NCBI GenBank assembly: GCA_015069205.1
Contig: SVIZ01000013.1
Location: forward strand, 1-64,000
Source of the DNA: Oscillospiraceae bacterium
GTDB lineage: Bacteria > Bacillota > Clostridia > Saccharofermentanales > Saccharofermentanaceae
Reading direction: 5' to 3'
DNA: 64,000 nt
The notes under the pieces were generated by a model that was not told the origin of the DNA, did no database searches, and worked only from the letters and a program-made list of their open reading frames with translations. A program made the translations under genes and the position numbers. Positions within the stretch are counted from its first letter, which is position 1. Every line of letters begins with the position of its first letter. This document shows, piece after piece, positions 25,469-32,988 of this stretch.

Positions 25469-26296
25469 ATGACCAAAGATTACAAATATGAATTATTAAG
25501 TGCTGAAGAAATTATCAAAGATTTTGAGGCTCGTAAACTCAATATAGAGAAACACATTTCACGAGTTAAGAAAAGGATTGATAATGCGCCGCCGGGAACG
25601 CTGCGTATAGCTAAGAGCCACAACCATTATCAGTTCTTCCAAAAGTTCAGTCCGGAAGAAAAAACCGGAGCTTACATCTCATGTAACAACCAATCCCTTC
25701 CTGCCAGGCTTGCCCAAAAAGACTACGACATCAAGCTGCTCGAGGTGCTGAAGCAGCAGCAGAAAACAATCGACAGGTTCCTTAAGGACTTTGACCCTGA
25801 TGCGGCAAAACAGGTTTACGAGAAGCTTAACAGCACGAGAAAGCTCCTGGTCACACCCGAATTCATAAGTGATGAGGAATACGTAAAGCGGTGGATGAGT
25901 GTGCCGTATACGAGGCCGCCGTTCAAGGAAAATACTCCTGAACACTATACGGCAAAGGGCGAGCGCGTGAGGTCGAAGTCGGAGATACTGATCGCTGATG
26001 CGCTTTTCAGGCACAACATTCCGTACAGATGCGAGTTCCCGGTGTATAGCGGAGGGGTCATTTTCGCGGCGCCGGATTTCAATTGTATGAATGTGAGGCT
26101 GAGAAAAGAGTACTACTGGGAGCATCTGGGCAAGATGGGCGATGAGGAGTACATGGATAATAACAAGGACAAGCTGGATAAGTATGCTCTGGAGCCGGAC
26201 TTCGATGAGACGAAGCTGATCATTACCATGGAGACGGGCAACAAGCCGCTGAATACAAAAGTTGTTGAGGAGAAGATCCGGAAGTACCTGCTGTAA
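25469..26296 (+). CDS. PD-(D/E)XK nuclease-like protein, hypothetical
   Basis: This 275-residue protein has a helical, charged N-terminal part (about 1-150) and a C-terminal domain with the pattern of a PD-(D/E)XK nuclease: KSEILIADAL (Glu172), APDFN (Asp203) and YYWEHLG (Glu218, His219), ending LIITMETGNKPLN. Proteins with this YYWEHxG pattern are common but uncharacterised in Clostridia. AAAGGAGAGGG lies 7 bases before ATG 25469; the longer frame begins with TTG inside the last hairpin. A nuclease activity is inferred from the motifs only. Confidence 0.75.
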   Translation: MTKDYKYELLSAEEIIKDFEARKLNIEKHISRVKKRIDNAPPGTLRIAKSHNHYQFFQKFSPEEKTGAYISCNNQSLPARLAQKDYDIKLLEVLKQQQKTIDRFLKDFDPDAAKQVYEKLNSTRKLLVTPEFISDEEYVKRWMSVPYTRPPFKENTPEHYTAKGERVRSKSEILIADALFRHNIPYRCEFPVYSGGVIFAAPDFNCMNVRLRKEYYWEHLGKMGDEEYMDNNKDKLDKYALEPDFDETKLIITMETGNKPLNTKVVEEKIRKYLL

Positions 26297-26340
26297 AAAA
26301 CGAAGCATCTGCTAAAAAACAAGGAAATACCTGCCGCAGA

Positions 26341-26403
26341 AGTTAGATTGTTCTAACTGTATAAAAATAGAGGGAGTCAACATAAAGTTAGATTGTGCTA
26401 ACT
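26341..26403. promoter_or_regulatory. Two palindromic operator-like sites before feoAB
   Basis: AGTTAG-ATTGTT-CTAACT (26341-26358) and AGTTAG-ATTGTG-CTAACT (26386-26403) are two copies of an 18-bp palindrome whose starts are 45 bp apart, upstream of the iron-transport genes. The TTAG...CTAA arms recall binding sites of DtxR/IdeR-type iron regulators, so they are candidate iron-responsive operators. This link is inferred from sequence likeness and position. Confidence 0.55.
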
Positions 26404-26431
26404 GTCAATACCGACCGTTTATACCCGAGTA

Positions 26432-26525
26432 TATAATAAAGTCGAAAATTGGTAGAGGTGTCAATGCTGTGCGGGACTGGGCCCGAAGTCAGGACTTTTG
26501 CAGGCGTTGACGGCGGGGGGCACAT
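26432..26525 (+). promoter_or_regulatory. -10 box and structured leader of feoAB
   Basis: TATAAT at 26432-26437 is a likely -10; no convincing -35 is seen, which would suit an activated promoter. The leader holds GTCAATGC (26460-26467) paired with GCGTTGAC (26504-26511, one G-U pair), enclosing smaller stems such as GACT/AGTC. A GC-rich GGGGGG ribosome site follows. It could be a regulatory leader; no riboswitch class is recognised. Confidence 0.4.
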
Positions 26526-28898
26526 ATGACATTAAGAAAACTCAAAGCAGGGCAGAGTTGCAGAGTAGTATCGGTTGGCGGCGAAGGGGCGCTGCGCCAG
26601 CATTTTCTCGATATGGGAATCATTCCCGGCGCGGAGATCACGATCGTTAAGTTTGCGCCGATGGGAGACCCGGTTGAGGTCAGGATCCACGGTTATGAAC
26701 TGTCTTTACGACTGGACGACGCAGAGAAGATCACGATTACAGAGAGCGCTGTTAAGGCAGAAGATACAGCCAAGACTGAAGATACGGCCAAAGAGAAGCG
26801 CAAGGACAAGGCGAATGTTGCGCACCCGAACTTAGGTGAGCCGGGTGTCCACCACGATAAGAAGACCGAGAATCCGCTGCCGGATGACCATGTGCTTTCT
26901 TTCGCGCTTGTAGGCAACCAGAACAGCGGAAAGACGACGCTTTTCAACAGGCTCACGGGTTCCAACCAGCACGTGGGAAATTTCCCGGGCGTTACTGTCG
27001 ACCGCAAGGACGGCGCGATAATCGGCAATCCCAAGACTGTGATCACGGACCTTCCGGGCATTTATTCGATGTCGCCTTATTCAAAAGAGGAGATCGTGTC
27101 GAGAGATTTCGTGCTCGACAACAAGCCTGACGCGATAATCAATATCGTTGACTCCACGAACATTGAGCGCAATCTGTATCTGACGATGCAGCTTCTGGAG
27201 ACTGACAGGCCGGTCGTTGTCGCGCTCAACATGATGGATGAGCTGACCGGTAACGGCGGTTCCGTTGACATCAATCTCATGGAGCAGATCCTGGGTGTGC
27301 CGGTCGTTCCGATCAGCGCTGCGAAAAACCAGGGTATCGATGAGCTTATTACCCACGCACTACATATTGCGAAATATTGCGAAAAGCCTCTCGAGCAGGA
27401 TTTCTGCGCACCCGACAGTCCCATTCACAGCTCGATCCACGCGGTCGAACACCTCATTGAGGAGAAGGCGAAAAACACCGGCCTTCCGCTCAGGTTTGCT
27501 GCATGCAAAGCGCTTGAGGGAGACGAGCTGATCTTAAACCAGTTAGGTCTTGATGAGAACGAACAGGGCCTTCTTGAGCACATCAGGGTCAAGGTCGAAA
27601 AGCAGTCCGGACTCGATCCCGCTGCAGCTGTTGCAGATATGAGATTTACGTACATAATGCAGCTTGTCGGCCAGTGCGTTACTAAGCCTGTGCAGAACAG
27701 GGAGCGTGAGAGAAGCGAGAAGGTCGACAGGATCTTAACTGGCAAGTTTACAGCGATCCCGATCTTCATCCTGATCATGGGACTGGTATTCTTCCTGACG
27801 TTCAACGTTATCGGCGCGTTCCTTCAGTGGCTGCTCGAACTGGGCATCGAAGAACTGACCGCCGTGACTGAACAGGCGCTCACGAATGCGCATGTTAATG
27901 ATGTAATTCACAGCCTCATTATCGACGGTATTTTCGAGGGCGTCGGAAGCGTATTGAGCTTCCTGCCGATCGTAGTTGTAATGTTCTTCTTCCTGTCGCT
28001 TTTGGAAGACAGCGGATACATTGCCAGGATCGCATTTTTCATGGACAAGATCCTCCGCAAGATCGGACTGTCGGGAAGATCTATCGTGCCGCTTCTTATC
28101 GGCTTCGGATGCACGGTTCCCGCGGTCATGTCCACGAGAACGCTTCCTTCCGACAGGGACCGTAAGATGACGATACTCTTAACGCCTTTCATGAGCTGCA
28201 CGGCAAAGCTTCCGATCTACGCTTTCTTCGTAAGCTCATTCTTCCCGGGCAAGGGCGGACTCATCATGATCGGACTTTATGTGCTCAGCATCATCATCGG
28301 AATCCTCATCGCGTTCATCTACAAAAAAGTATTGTTCAAGGGCGAGGCAGCGCCTTTCGTAATGGAGCTCCCGAACTACAGACTGCCGTCTTTGAGAAGC
28401 ACGGTACAGCTCATGTGGGAGAAGGCAAAGGACTTCCTGCAGAAAGCATTCTCGGTAATCCTCGTTGCGACTGTTGTCGTATGGGCGTTGCAGAGTTTTG
28501 ACACAAGATTCAACCTCGTAGATGATTCGTCGCAGTCCATAATGGCCCTGATCTCAGGCTTTATCTCACCGGTAATGAAGCCTCTTGGCCTGGGCGACTG
28601 GAGGATAACGACGTCACTCATCAGCGGATTCATGGCGAAGGAAAGCGTCGTTTCCGTGCTCGAAGTCCTTTTCGGAGCCGAGGGCGGAATCAGTGCGGTG
28701 CTTGGCACGGTCGAGGCAGCTACGCTCCTTATCTTCAGCCTTTTGTACACGCCCTGCGTTGCGGCGATCGCATCCGTAAAGCGTGAGCTCGGCTGGAAGT
28801 GGTCAGTCGCAGTCATCGCATGGCAGTGCATCCTCGCGTGGATCGTAAGCTTCCTGTTCAGGATCATCGTGCTGGCATGCACGGGAGGACTTGTATGA
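26526..28898 (+). CDS. feoB: Fused FeoA-FeoB ferrous iron transporter
   Basis: This 790-residue protein joins a FeoA-like SH3 domain (residues 1-72) through a charged linker (about 75-120) to FeoB. The FeoB GTPase motifs are GNQNSGKT (130-137), a conserved HVGNFPGVTVDRK switch region, DLPGIYS, and NMMD for guanine choice. About eight to ten membrane segments with two Gate domains follow (GCTVPAVMSTRT and the FMAKESVVS region). It takes up Fe(II) across the cytoplasmic membrane. Fusion of FeoA to FeoB is known in several bacteria. It overlaps the small Cys-rich gene by 4 bases, and palindromes upstream suggest iron control. Confidence 0.94.
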   Translation: MTLRKLKAGQSCRVVSVGGEGALRQHFLDMGIIPGAEITIVKFAPMGDPVEVRIHGYELSLRLDDAEKITITESAVKAEDTAKTEDTAKEKRKDKANVAHPNLGEPGVHHDKKTENPLPDDHVLSFALVGNQNSGKTTLFNRLTGSNQHVGNFPGVTVDRKDGAIIGNPKTVITDLPGIYSMSPYSKEEIVSRDFVLDNKPDAIINIVDSTNIERNLYLTMQLLETDRPVVVALNMMDELTGNGGSVDINLMEQILGVPVVPISAAKNQGIDELITHALHIAKYCEKPLEQDFCAPDSPIHSSIHAVEHLIEEKAKNTGLPLRFAACKALEGDELILNQLGLDENEQGLLEHIRVKVEKQSGLDPAAAVADMRFTYIMQLVGQCVTKPVQNRERERSEKVDRILTGKFTAIPIFILIMGLVFFLTFNVIGAFLQWLLELGIEELTAVTEQALTNAHVNDVIHSLIIDGIFEGVGSVLSFLPIVVVMFFFLSLLEDSGYIARIAFFMDKILRKIGLSGRSIVPLLIGFGCTVPAVMSTRTLPSDRDRKMTILLTPFMSCTAKLPIYAFFVSSFFPGKGGLIMIGLYVLSIIIGILIAFIYKKVLFKGEAAPFVMELPNYRLPSLRSTVQLMWEKAKDFLQKAFSVILVATVVVWALQSFDTRFNLVDDSSQSIMALISGFISPVMKPLGLGDWRITTSLISGFMAKESVVSVLEVLFGAEGGISAVLGTVEAATLLIFSLLYTPCVAAIASVKRELGWKWSVAVIAWQCILAWIVSFLFRIIVLACTGGLV

Positions 28899-29059
28899 GA
28901 CCTGTAGATTATATTCTGTTAGCAGTAATTGCGGCGGTCCTGGTTGGCGCGGTCGTGCTTGCAGTCAGGCGCAAGAAGACGAGCCCGTGCTGCGGTAACT
29001 GCGCCGAATGCATGAAGAAGCACGGTGTTGGCAGTTGTTCTTCCACTGCTCGAAAATAA
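28895..29059 (+). CDS. FeoB-associated Cys-rich membrane protein
   Basis: This 54-residue peptide has one membrane segment (residues 6-24), a basic stop-transfer RRKK, and the cysteine motif CCGNCAEC (Cys32, 33, 36, 39) with a further Cys48. Size, motif and position match the FeoB-associated Cys-rich membrane proteins (PF12669). Its ATG overlaps the feoB stop as ATGA. It probably helps ferrous iron uptake, for example by binding iron or a redox centre on the inner side; this is not proven. Confidence 0.85.
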   Translation: MRPVDYILLAVIAAVLVGAVVLAVRRKKTSPCCGNCAECMKKHGVGSCSSTARK

Positions 29060-29163
29060 GGATCAGCCGTTATCCGTTTCAGACAGAAAATAGGGATCAC
29101 TATCTCAAACCACCGCTCGAAAATAAGGAACATTACTCTTCCGCGTTCCGAAAATAAACAAAA

Positions 29164-29197
29164 AACGGGGTTGCCTGGTAAGGAAGGCACCCCCGTT
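29164..29197 (-). terminator. Terminator, mainly for the minus-strand glycosyltransferase
   Basis: AACGGGG (29164-29170) pairs with CCCCGTT (29191-29197), and TGCCT (29172-29176) with AGGCA (29185-29189). Read on the minus strand the stem is followed by TTTTTTG. It lies 18 bases beyond the glycosyltransferase stop and may also end the feoAB transcript on the plus strand. Confidence 0.8.
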
Positions 29198-29214
29198 CTA
29201 TATTTGATTGACTG

Positions 29215-30537
29215 TCAGGAGATTTTCTCTTTTGTTTCCGCACGGGCCTGAGCCGTCATGAGTGAAGACGTTGTGGCCTTGTGCTTGATCGGCTTCCAGC
29301 CGGGGTTTACGAAGATCGCTGCGAATGCGACCGGAATGTATGTGAGCATGAAGAGCGGGAATGAGAAGATCGAGAAGATCTTTCTTGCCACACCGGCGTG
29401 GATGTTCTTCCACTCCGTGACGGTCGTGATTCCGCCTAAGACAACGAGGAGTGCGCATGCATTGAAGATAGTCTCACACATTGACCAGAGTGCGATCGTG
29501 ATGTCGCCGCCCGTTGCCGCGCCGATGATGCCGTATGCAAGATTGCAGACGATCGATGTTGCGGTAAGGAAGAATGCCGGCATGATGTTCATGGCCATGT
29601 CGAATGCAGCGAAATTACCGTGGAAAGACTCACGTATGAGGGCCTTGCCGTAGTGATGGAAGACCTGGAAGTAGCCTCTTGCCCAGCGCATGCGCTGTCT
29701 GAAAGACTGTCTTAAAGACGTGGGCTGTTCGTCGTAGAAAACGGCGCTTCTGCAGAATGCGATCTTGCGGCCTTTGCAGACGCGGTTGATCGTGAACTCG
29801 ATGTCTTCCGTAAGAAGGTGGAAAGGCCATCCGCCGATGTCCTTGAGGACTGCATCTGAGAAGAAGAATCCTGTGCCGGAGATCGCAGCCGAAGAGCCCA
29901 GCTTGCAGCGTGCGTAGTTGAGGTACATTGTTTCTCTTAAGAACCAGAGACCGTAGCCTGCGCTGATCCAGTTGTCGCCGTAGTTCTTGATGTTGCGGTA
30001 AGAAGTGATGGCTTCGTTGCCTTCAAGATGGCACTTGTGCATCTCTTCGATGTAATCGGGCGCAAGTACGTTGTCGGCATCGAAAACAAAATATCCGTCA
30101 AAACCTGAAGGAAAATCGTTTTTGATCTCGCCGAGAAGTGCTTCCATTGCATAGCCCTTGCCGATCTTGTCAGTTGATCTTCTGGTGTAAGCGACTGCGC
30201 CGTGTGCGATGGCAACGCCGTATGTGTTGTCAGTGCAGTTGTCAGCCATAACGAATGTGGTGACACCACCCTTATATGTCTGGCCGTTGATGCTGTCTAT
30301 GAGGTCGCCTATGACGTTCTCTTCGTTTCTAGCGCAGATAAGGACAGCGTAGTTCTTGAGGTTACGTTCGCAAAGCGCGTTATCGGCATTGCCGGAAGCG
30401 TTGAAAAGGGAGGCCTTTTTGGCCTTCTTTTCGCGGTGCTGCATCCAGAGCGATACAGGAACGTAAATGAACTGATATGAATAACATACGGCGAAGATGG
30501 CCGTGATGATGAAATTTATGATCCTGATTGTTTCCAT
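29215..30537 (-). CDS. Membrane glycosyltransferase family 2 (processive type)
   Basis: This 440-residue protein has an N-terminal membrane segment, a GT-A catalytic domain (about 50-280) and about three C-terminal membrane segments. The GT2 motifs are ICARNEENVIGDLIDS, ADNCTDNT, a DxD-like FDADN, TEDIEF and QRMRWARG, the QxxRW motif of processive synthases. It likely makes an extracellular polysaccharide from a nucleotide sugar. ATG 30537 is chosen because GGGAGAG lies 5 bases upstream on the minus strand; the longer frame adds 18 residues without a ribosome site. Confidence 0.87.
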   Translation of the reverse strand: METIRIINFIITAIFAVCYSYQFIYVPVSLWMQHREKKAKKASLFNASGNADNALCERNLKNYAVLICARNEENVIGDLIDSINGQTYKGGVTTFVMADNCTDNTYGVAIAHGAVAYTRRSTDKIGKGYAMEALLGEIKNDFPSGFDGYFVFDADNVLAPDYIEEMHKCHLEGNEAITSYRNIKNYGDNWISAGYGLWFLRETMYLNYARCKLGSSAAISGTGFFFSDAVLKDIGGWPFHLLTEDIEFTINRVCKGRKIAFCRSAVFYDEQPTSLRQSFRQRMRWARGYFQVFHHYGKALIRESFHGNFAAFDMAMNIMPAFFLTATSIVCNLAYGIIGAATGGDITIALWSMCETIFNACALLVVLGGITTVTEWKNIHAGVARKIFSIFSFPLFMLTYIPVAFAAIFVNPGWKPIKHKATTSSLMTAQARAETKEKIS

Positions 30538-30697
30538 ATTTTCTCTCCCGGCACATATTATTGCACAAATGCTTTTAAATAGTTGTGGCAAAAACCTTAA
30601 GATTTAATTAAGAGTAAGGCAATTTCGGTTGACAGTTTGAGTATATGAAAACAGATGCCCCCGCTCCATTGATTTTGCTTACGCAATACTTACATCT

Positions 30698-30725
30698 TTG
30701 TCACATCAGCGCCTGGCGATATAAT
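30698..30725 (+). promoter_or_regulatory. Promoter of the macro-domain gene
   Basis: TTGTCA (30698-30703), a 16-base spacer and TATAAT (30720-30725) form a good sigma-A promoter that ends 19 bases before the ATG at 30745. Confidence 0.6.
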
Positions 30726-30744
30726 ATGAGGCAAGAGGTGCAAT

Positions 30745-31869
30745 ATGTCTTTTAAGATCGTCCGTAATGACATCACGAAAATAAAAGCTGACGCGATCGT
30801 CAACACTGCAAATCCGGAGCCCGTTTATTCTGCCGGAACCGACAGTGCTGTCTATAATGCCGCGGGCGCCGAAAAGCTCCTTGCAGAGCGCAGGAAGATC
30901 GGCAGGATCGCTGAAGGCGACGTGGCTGTTACGCCCGCTTTTGATCTCGATGCGAAATACATTTTCCACACCGTAGGTCCCATCTGGCAGGGCGGAGATT
31001 ACGGCGAGAAGGAGACAGTCAGAAAGTGCTATCAGAACTGTCTTAACAAGGCGGCAGAATTAGAACTTGAGAGCATCGCATTCCCGCTCCTTGCGACCGG
31101 CACATACGGCTTTCCGAAGCCTGATGCCCTCCTTATCGCGACATCGGTATTTGGCAGTTTTCTTGCAGATCACGAGATGGATATCACACTCGTTGTTTTC
31201 GACAGCGAATCGTTCGCATTATCTGACAAGATATTCGCAGGCGTCGACCGGTTCATCGATGAGAATTACGTAGAAGAAAAGATCGAAGAAGAGTACGGCG
31301 AAGCTGTCATGGAAGACAGGATGGAGATGCCTTCATTTGACGCATGTGAAGAAGAATCCGCCGATTTCCATAGTGAGAGAAGATCACGCAAAGAACGTTT
31401 GAGAAATGAGCGCAGAGGACTTTTTGCAACCGGCAGGAATGCAAAGATGGCAGAGCCTCCGGCAGCCATGTCCATGTCCGAGGCCTGTGCAGCCCCTAAA
31501 AGATCACTTGATGATGTGGTCAAGAATATCGGTGAGACCTGGCAGGAGAGCCTCTTAAGGCTCATCACCGAAAAAGGTTATTCGGACACTGAAGTTTACA
31601 AGCGCGCAAATGTCGACAGGAAGCTTTTCTCGAAGATAAGAAGCAACAAGAATTATCAGCCCAAAAAGAATACCGCGGTTGCGTTCGCACTGGCACTCCG
31701 CCTTAATCTCGATGAGACCAGGGATTTCTTAAGACGTGCGGGCTACGCCTTTTCGCCGTCGAGTATATTCGATCTCATAATCGAGTATTCGATAGACCAC
31801 GGCATATATGACCTGATGCTCATCAACGGAGCGCTTTTCGACCACGACCAGCCGCAGCTCGGCGCGTGA
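30745..31869 (+). CDS. Macro-domain protein with C-terminal helical domain
   Basis: This 374-residue protein has a macro domain (about residues 1-165: IVRNDITKIKADAIVNTANPE, DSAVYNAAGA, SIAFPLLATGTYGFP). An acidic then Arg-rich linker follows (about 170-245), and then a helical C-terminal region (about 255-374; RLITEKGYSDTEVYKRANVDRKLFSKIRSN) that looks like a helix-turn-helix. Macro domains bind or hydrolyse ADP-ribose derivatives. The GGGV stretch of active hydrolases reads SAGT here, so binding rather than hydrolysis is possible. AGAGGT lies 5 bases before the ATG. A vWA-domain gene follows. Confidence 0.85.
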   Translation: MSFKIVRNDITKIKADAIVNTANPEPVYSAGTDSAVYNAAGAEKLLAERRKIGRIAEGDVAVTPAFDLDAKYIFHTVGPIWQGGDYGEKETVRKCYQNCLNKAAELELESIAFPLLATGTYGFPKPDALLIATSVFGSFLADHEMDITLVVFDSESFALSDKIFAGVDRFIDENYVEEKIEEEYGEAVMEDRMEMPSFDACEEESADFHSERRSRKERLRNERRGLFATGRNAKMAEPPAAMSMSEACAAPKRSLDDVVKNIGETWQESLLRLITEKGYSDTEVYKRANVDRKLFSKIRSNKNYQPKKNTAVAFALALRLNLDETRDFLRRAGYAFSPSSIFDLIIEYSIDHGIYDLMLINGALFDHDQPQLGA

Positions 31870-31873
31870 AAAT

Positions 31874-31890
31874 GTCGCCTGACAGGCGAC
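31874..31890. promoter_or_regulatory. 17-bp palindrome between macro and vWA genes
   Basis: GTCGCCTG-A-CAGGCGAC is a perfect 8+1+8 palindrome just after the macro gene stop. It may be an operator for the vWA gene, or a repeated extragenic palindrome. Only one copy was noticed in this window. Confidence 0.35.
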
Positions 31891-31971
31891 CCCTGACCCC
31901 TCATAAGATCCTATACTGAACTCACGATCAAACATTCGAAAAGAATAGCGATAGAAAGTGAGGAAAGTAAA

Positions 31972-32643
31972 ATGAAAAAGGGTTTAACAGAAATCGTATT
32001 TATCCTGGACAGAAGCGGCTCAATGAGCGGTCTTGAAAGCGACACGATCGGAGGCTACAACTCCATGATCGAAAAGCAGAAAAAAGAAGAGGGCGAGGCA
32101 TTGATCTCGACTGTGCTTTTCGACGGGCAGACGGATGTCCTTCACGACAGAGTCCCTCTCGATAAAATCAGCCCCATCACGGAAAAGGAATACTATGTCA
32201 GAGGCTCGACAGCACTTCTCGATGCAGTAGGCGGCGCGATCCATCACATCGGAAATGTCCATAAGTATGCAAGAGAAGAAGATGTTCCGGAAAAGACACT
32301 CTTCATCATCACGACTGACGGCATGGAGAATTCCAGCAGACAGTATTCCTATGACAAGGTCAAAAAGATGATCGAGAAGCAGAAGGAAAAGTATCACTGG
32401 GAATTCATCTTCCTCGGCGCAAACATCGATGCGGTAGGCGTTGCAGACAGGTTCGGCGTAGACAGACAGCATGCTGTAAGGTACGAATGCGACAGCGCTG
32501 GAACAGCACTTAACTTCCAGGTAATGAACAAGATGGTCTCTTGCGCAAGAAGTGCCAAGAGTGCGAAGGCCATGAACGAAGCCTTCTGCTCAGAAGAGAT
32601 GCTCGATGAAGTCCGTGAGGATTATAAGAGAAGACATAAGTAA
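31972..32643 (+). CDS. von Willebrand factor A domain protein
   Basis: This 223-residue cytosolic protein is almost entirely one vWA domain. The metal-binding MIDAS motif DRSGSMS is at residues 14-20, a Thr in GSTALLDA at about 80, and an Asp in ITTDGMEN. A Lys-rich helical end follows. Such stand-alone vWA proteins often act with neighbours as metal-dependent adaptors. It follows the macro-domain gene by 102 bases on the same strand, and a joint role is plausible but unproven. GAGG lies 8 bases before the ATG. Confidence 0.83.
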   Translation: MKKGLTEIVFILDRSGSMSGLESDTIGGYNSMIEKQKKEEGEALISTVLFDGQTDVLHDRVPLDKISPITEKEYYVRGSTALLDAVGGAIHHIGNVHKYAREEDVPEKTLFIITTDGMENSSRQYSYDKVKKMIEKQKEKYHWEFIFLGANIDAVGVADRFGVDRQHAVRYECDSAGTALNFQVMNKMVSCARSAKSAKAMNEAFCSEEMLDEVREDYKRRHK

Positions 32644-32720
32644 GAGCCTGATCTGCTCATGTTAAAGAGTTCAGCCTTAGTTAAAGTGTTCAATTTCAGT
32701 TAGAGGGCTCAATCTCAAAA

Positions 32721-32830
32721 AAGTTCAGTCTTTTGTTCCGTCTAGAGACTGAACTTTTGACTGAACAATCGCGAAAATAACATAAAGTTCAGTCTTTTGT
32801 TCCGTCTATAGACTGAACTATTGACTGAAC
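32721..32830. repeat. Hairpin doublet, 64-bp period, with doubled 3' arm
   Basis: Two nearly identical 46-bp units begin at 32721 and 32785. Each reads AAGTTCAGTC, a 16-base loop, GACTGAACT, three or four bases, and GACTGAAC. The 5' arm can therefore pair with either of two 3' arms. A weaker, decayed set of TTCAG/GTTCA words lies just upstream at about 32669-32715. No gene was found from 32644 to 32988. Confidence 0.85.
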
Positions 32831-32988
32831 TTCCGCGCCATCGAAAACAAGGCAAAAACAAACCGCAAATTATGGTCACAGCAACCCGCAGCAACCCGGG
32901 AGATGGGTCCGATTATTGGCCGTATATCGGGTATCAGGATGGATTATAATTAGGCCATAAAGATTTGAATCAGGAGGATCGTATCAGT

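Noticed and set aside
29049..29160. Short direct repeats GCTCGAAAATAAGGA after the FeoB-associated gene
   Set aside because: Two copies about 67 bp apart and a partial third are visible, but without pairing arms or context; too little to call a repeat family.
30706..30969. 87-residue minus-strand frame opposite the macro domain
   Set aside because: It would make antisense RNA over a clear macro-domain coding region; no ribosome site or family is visible.
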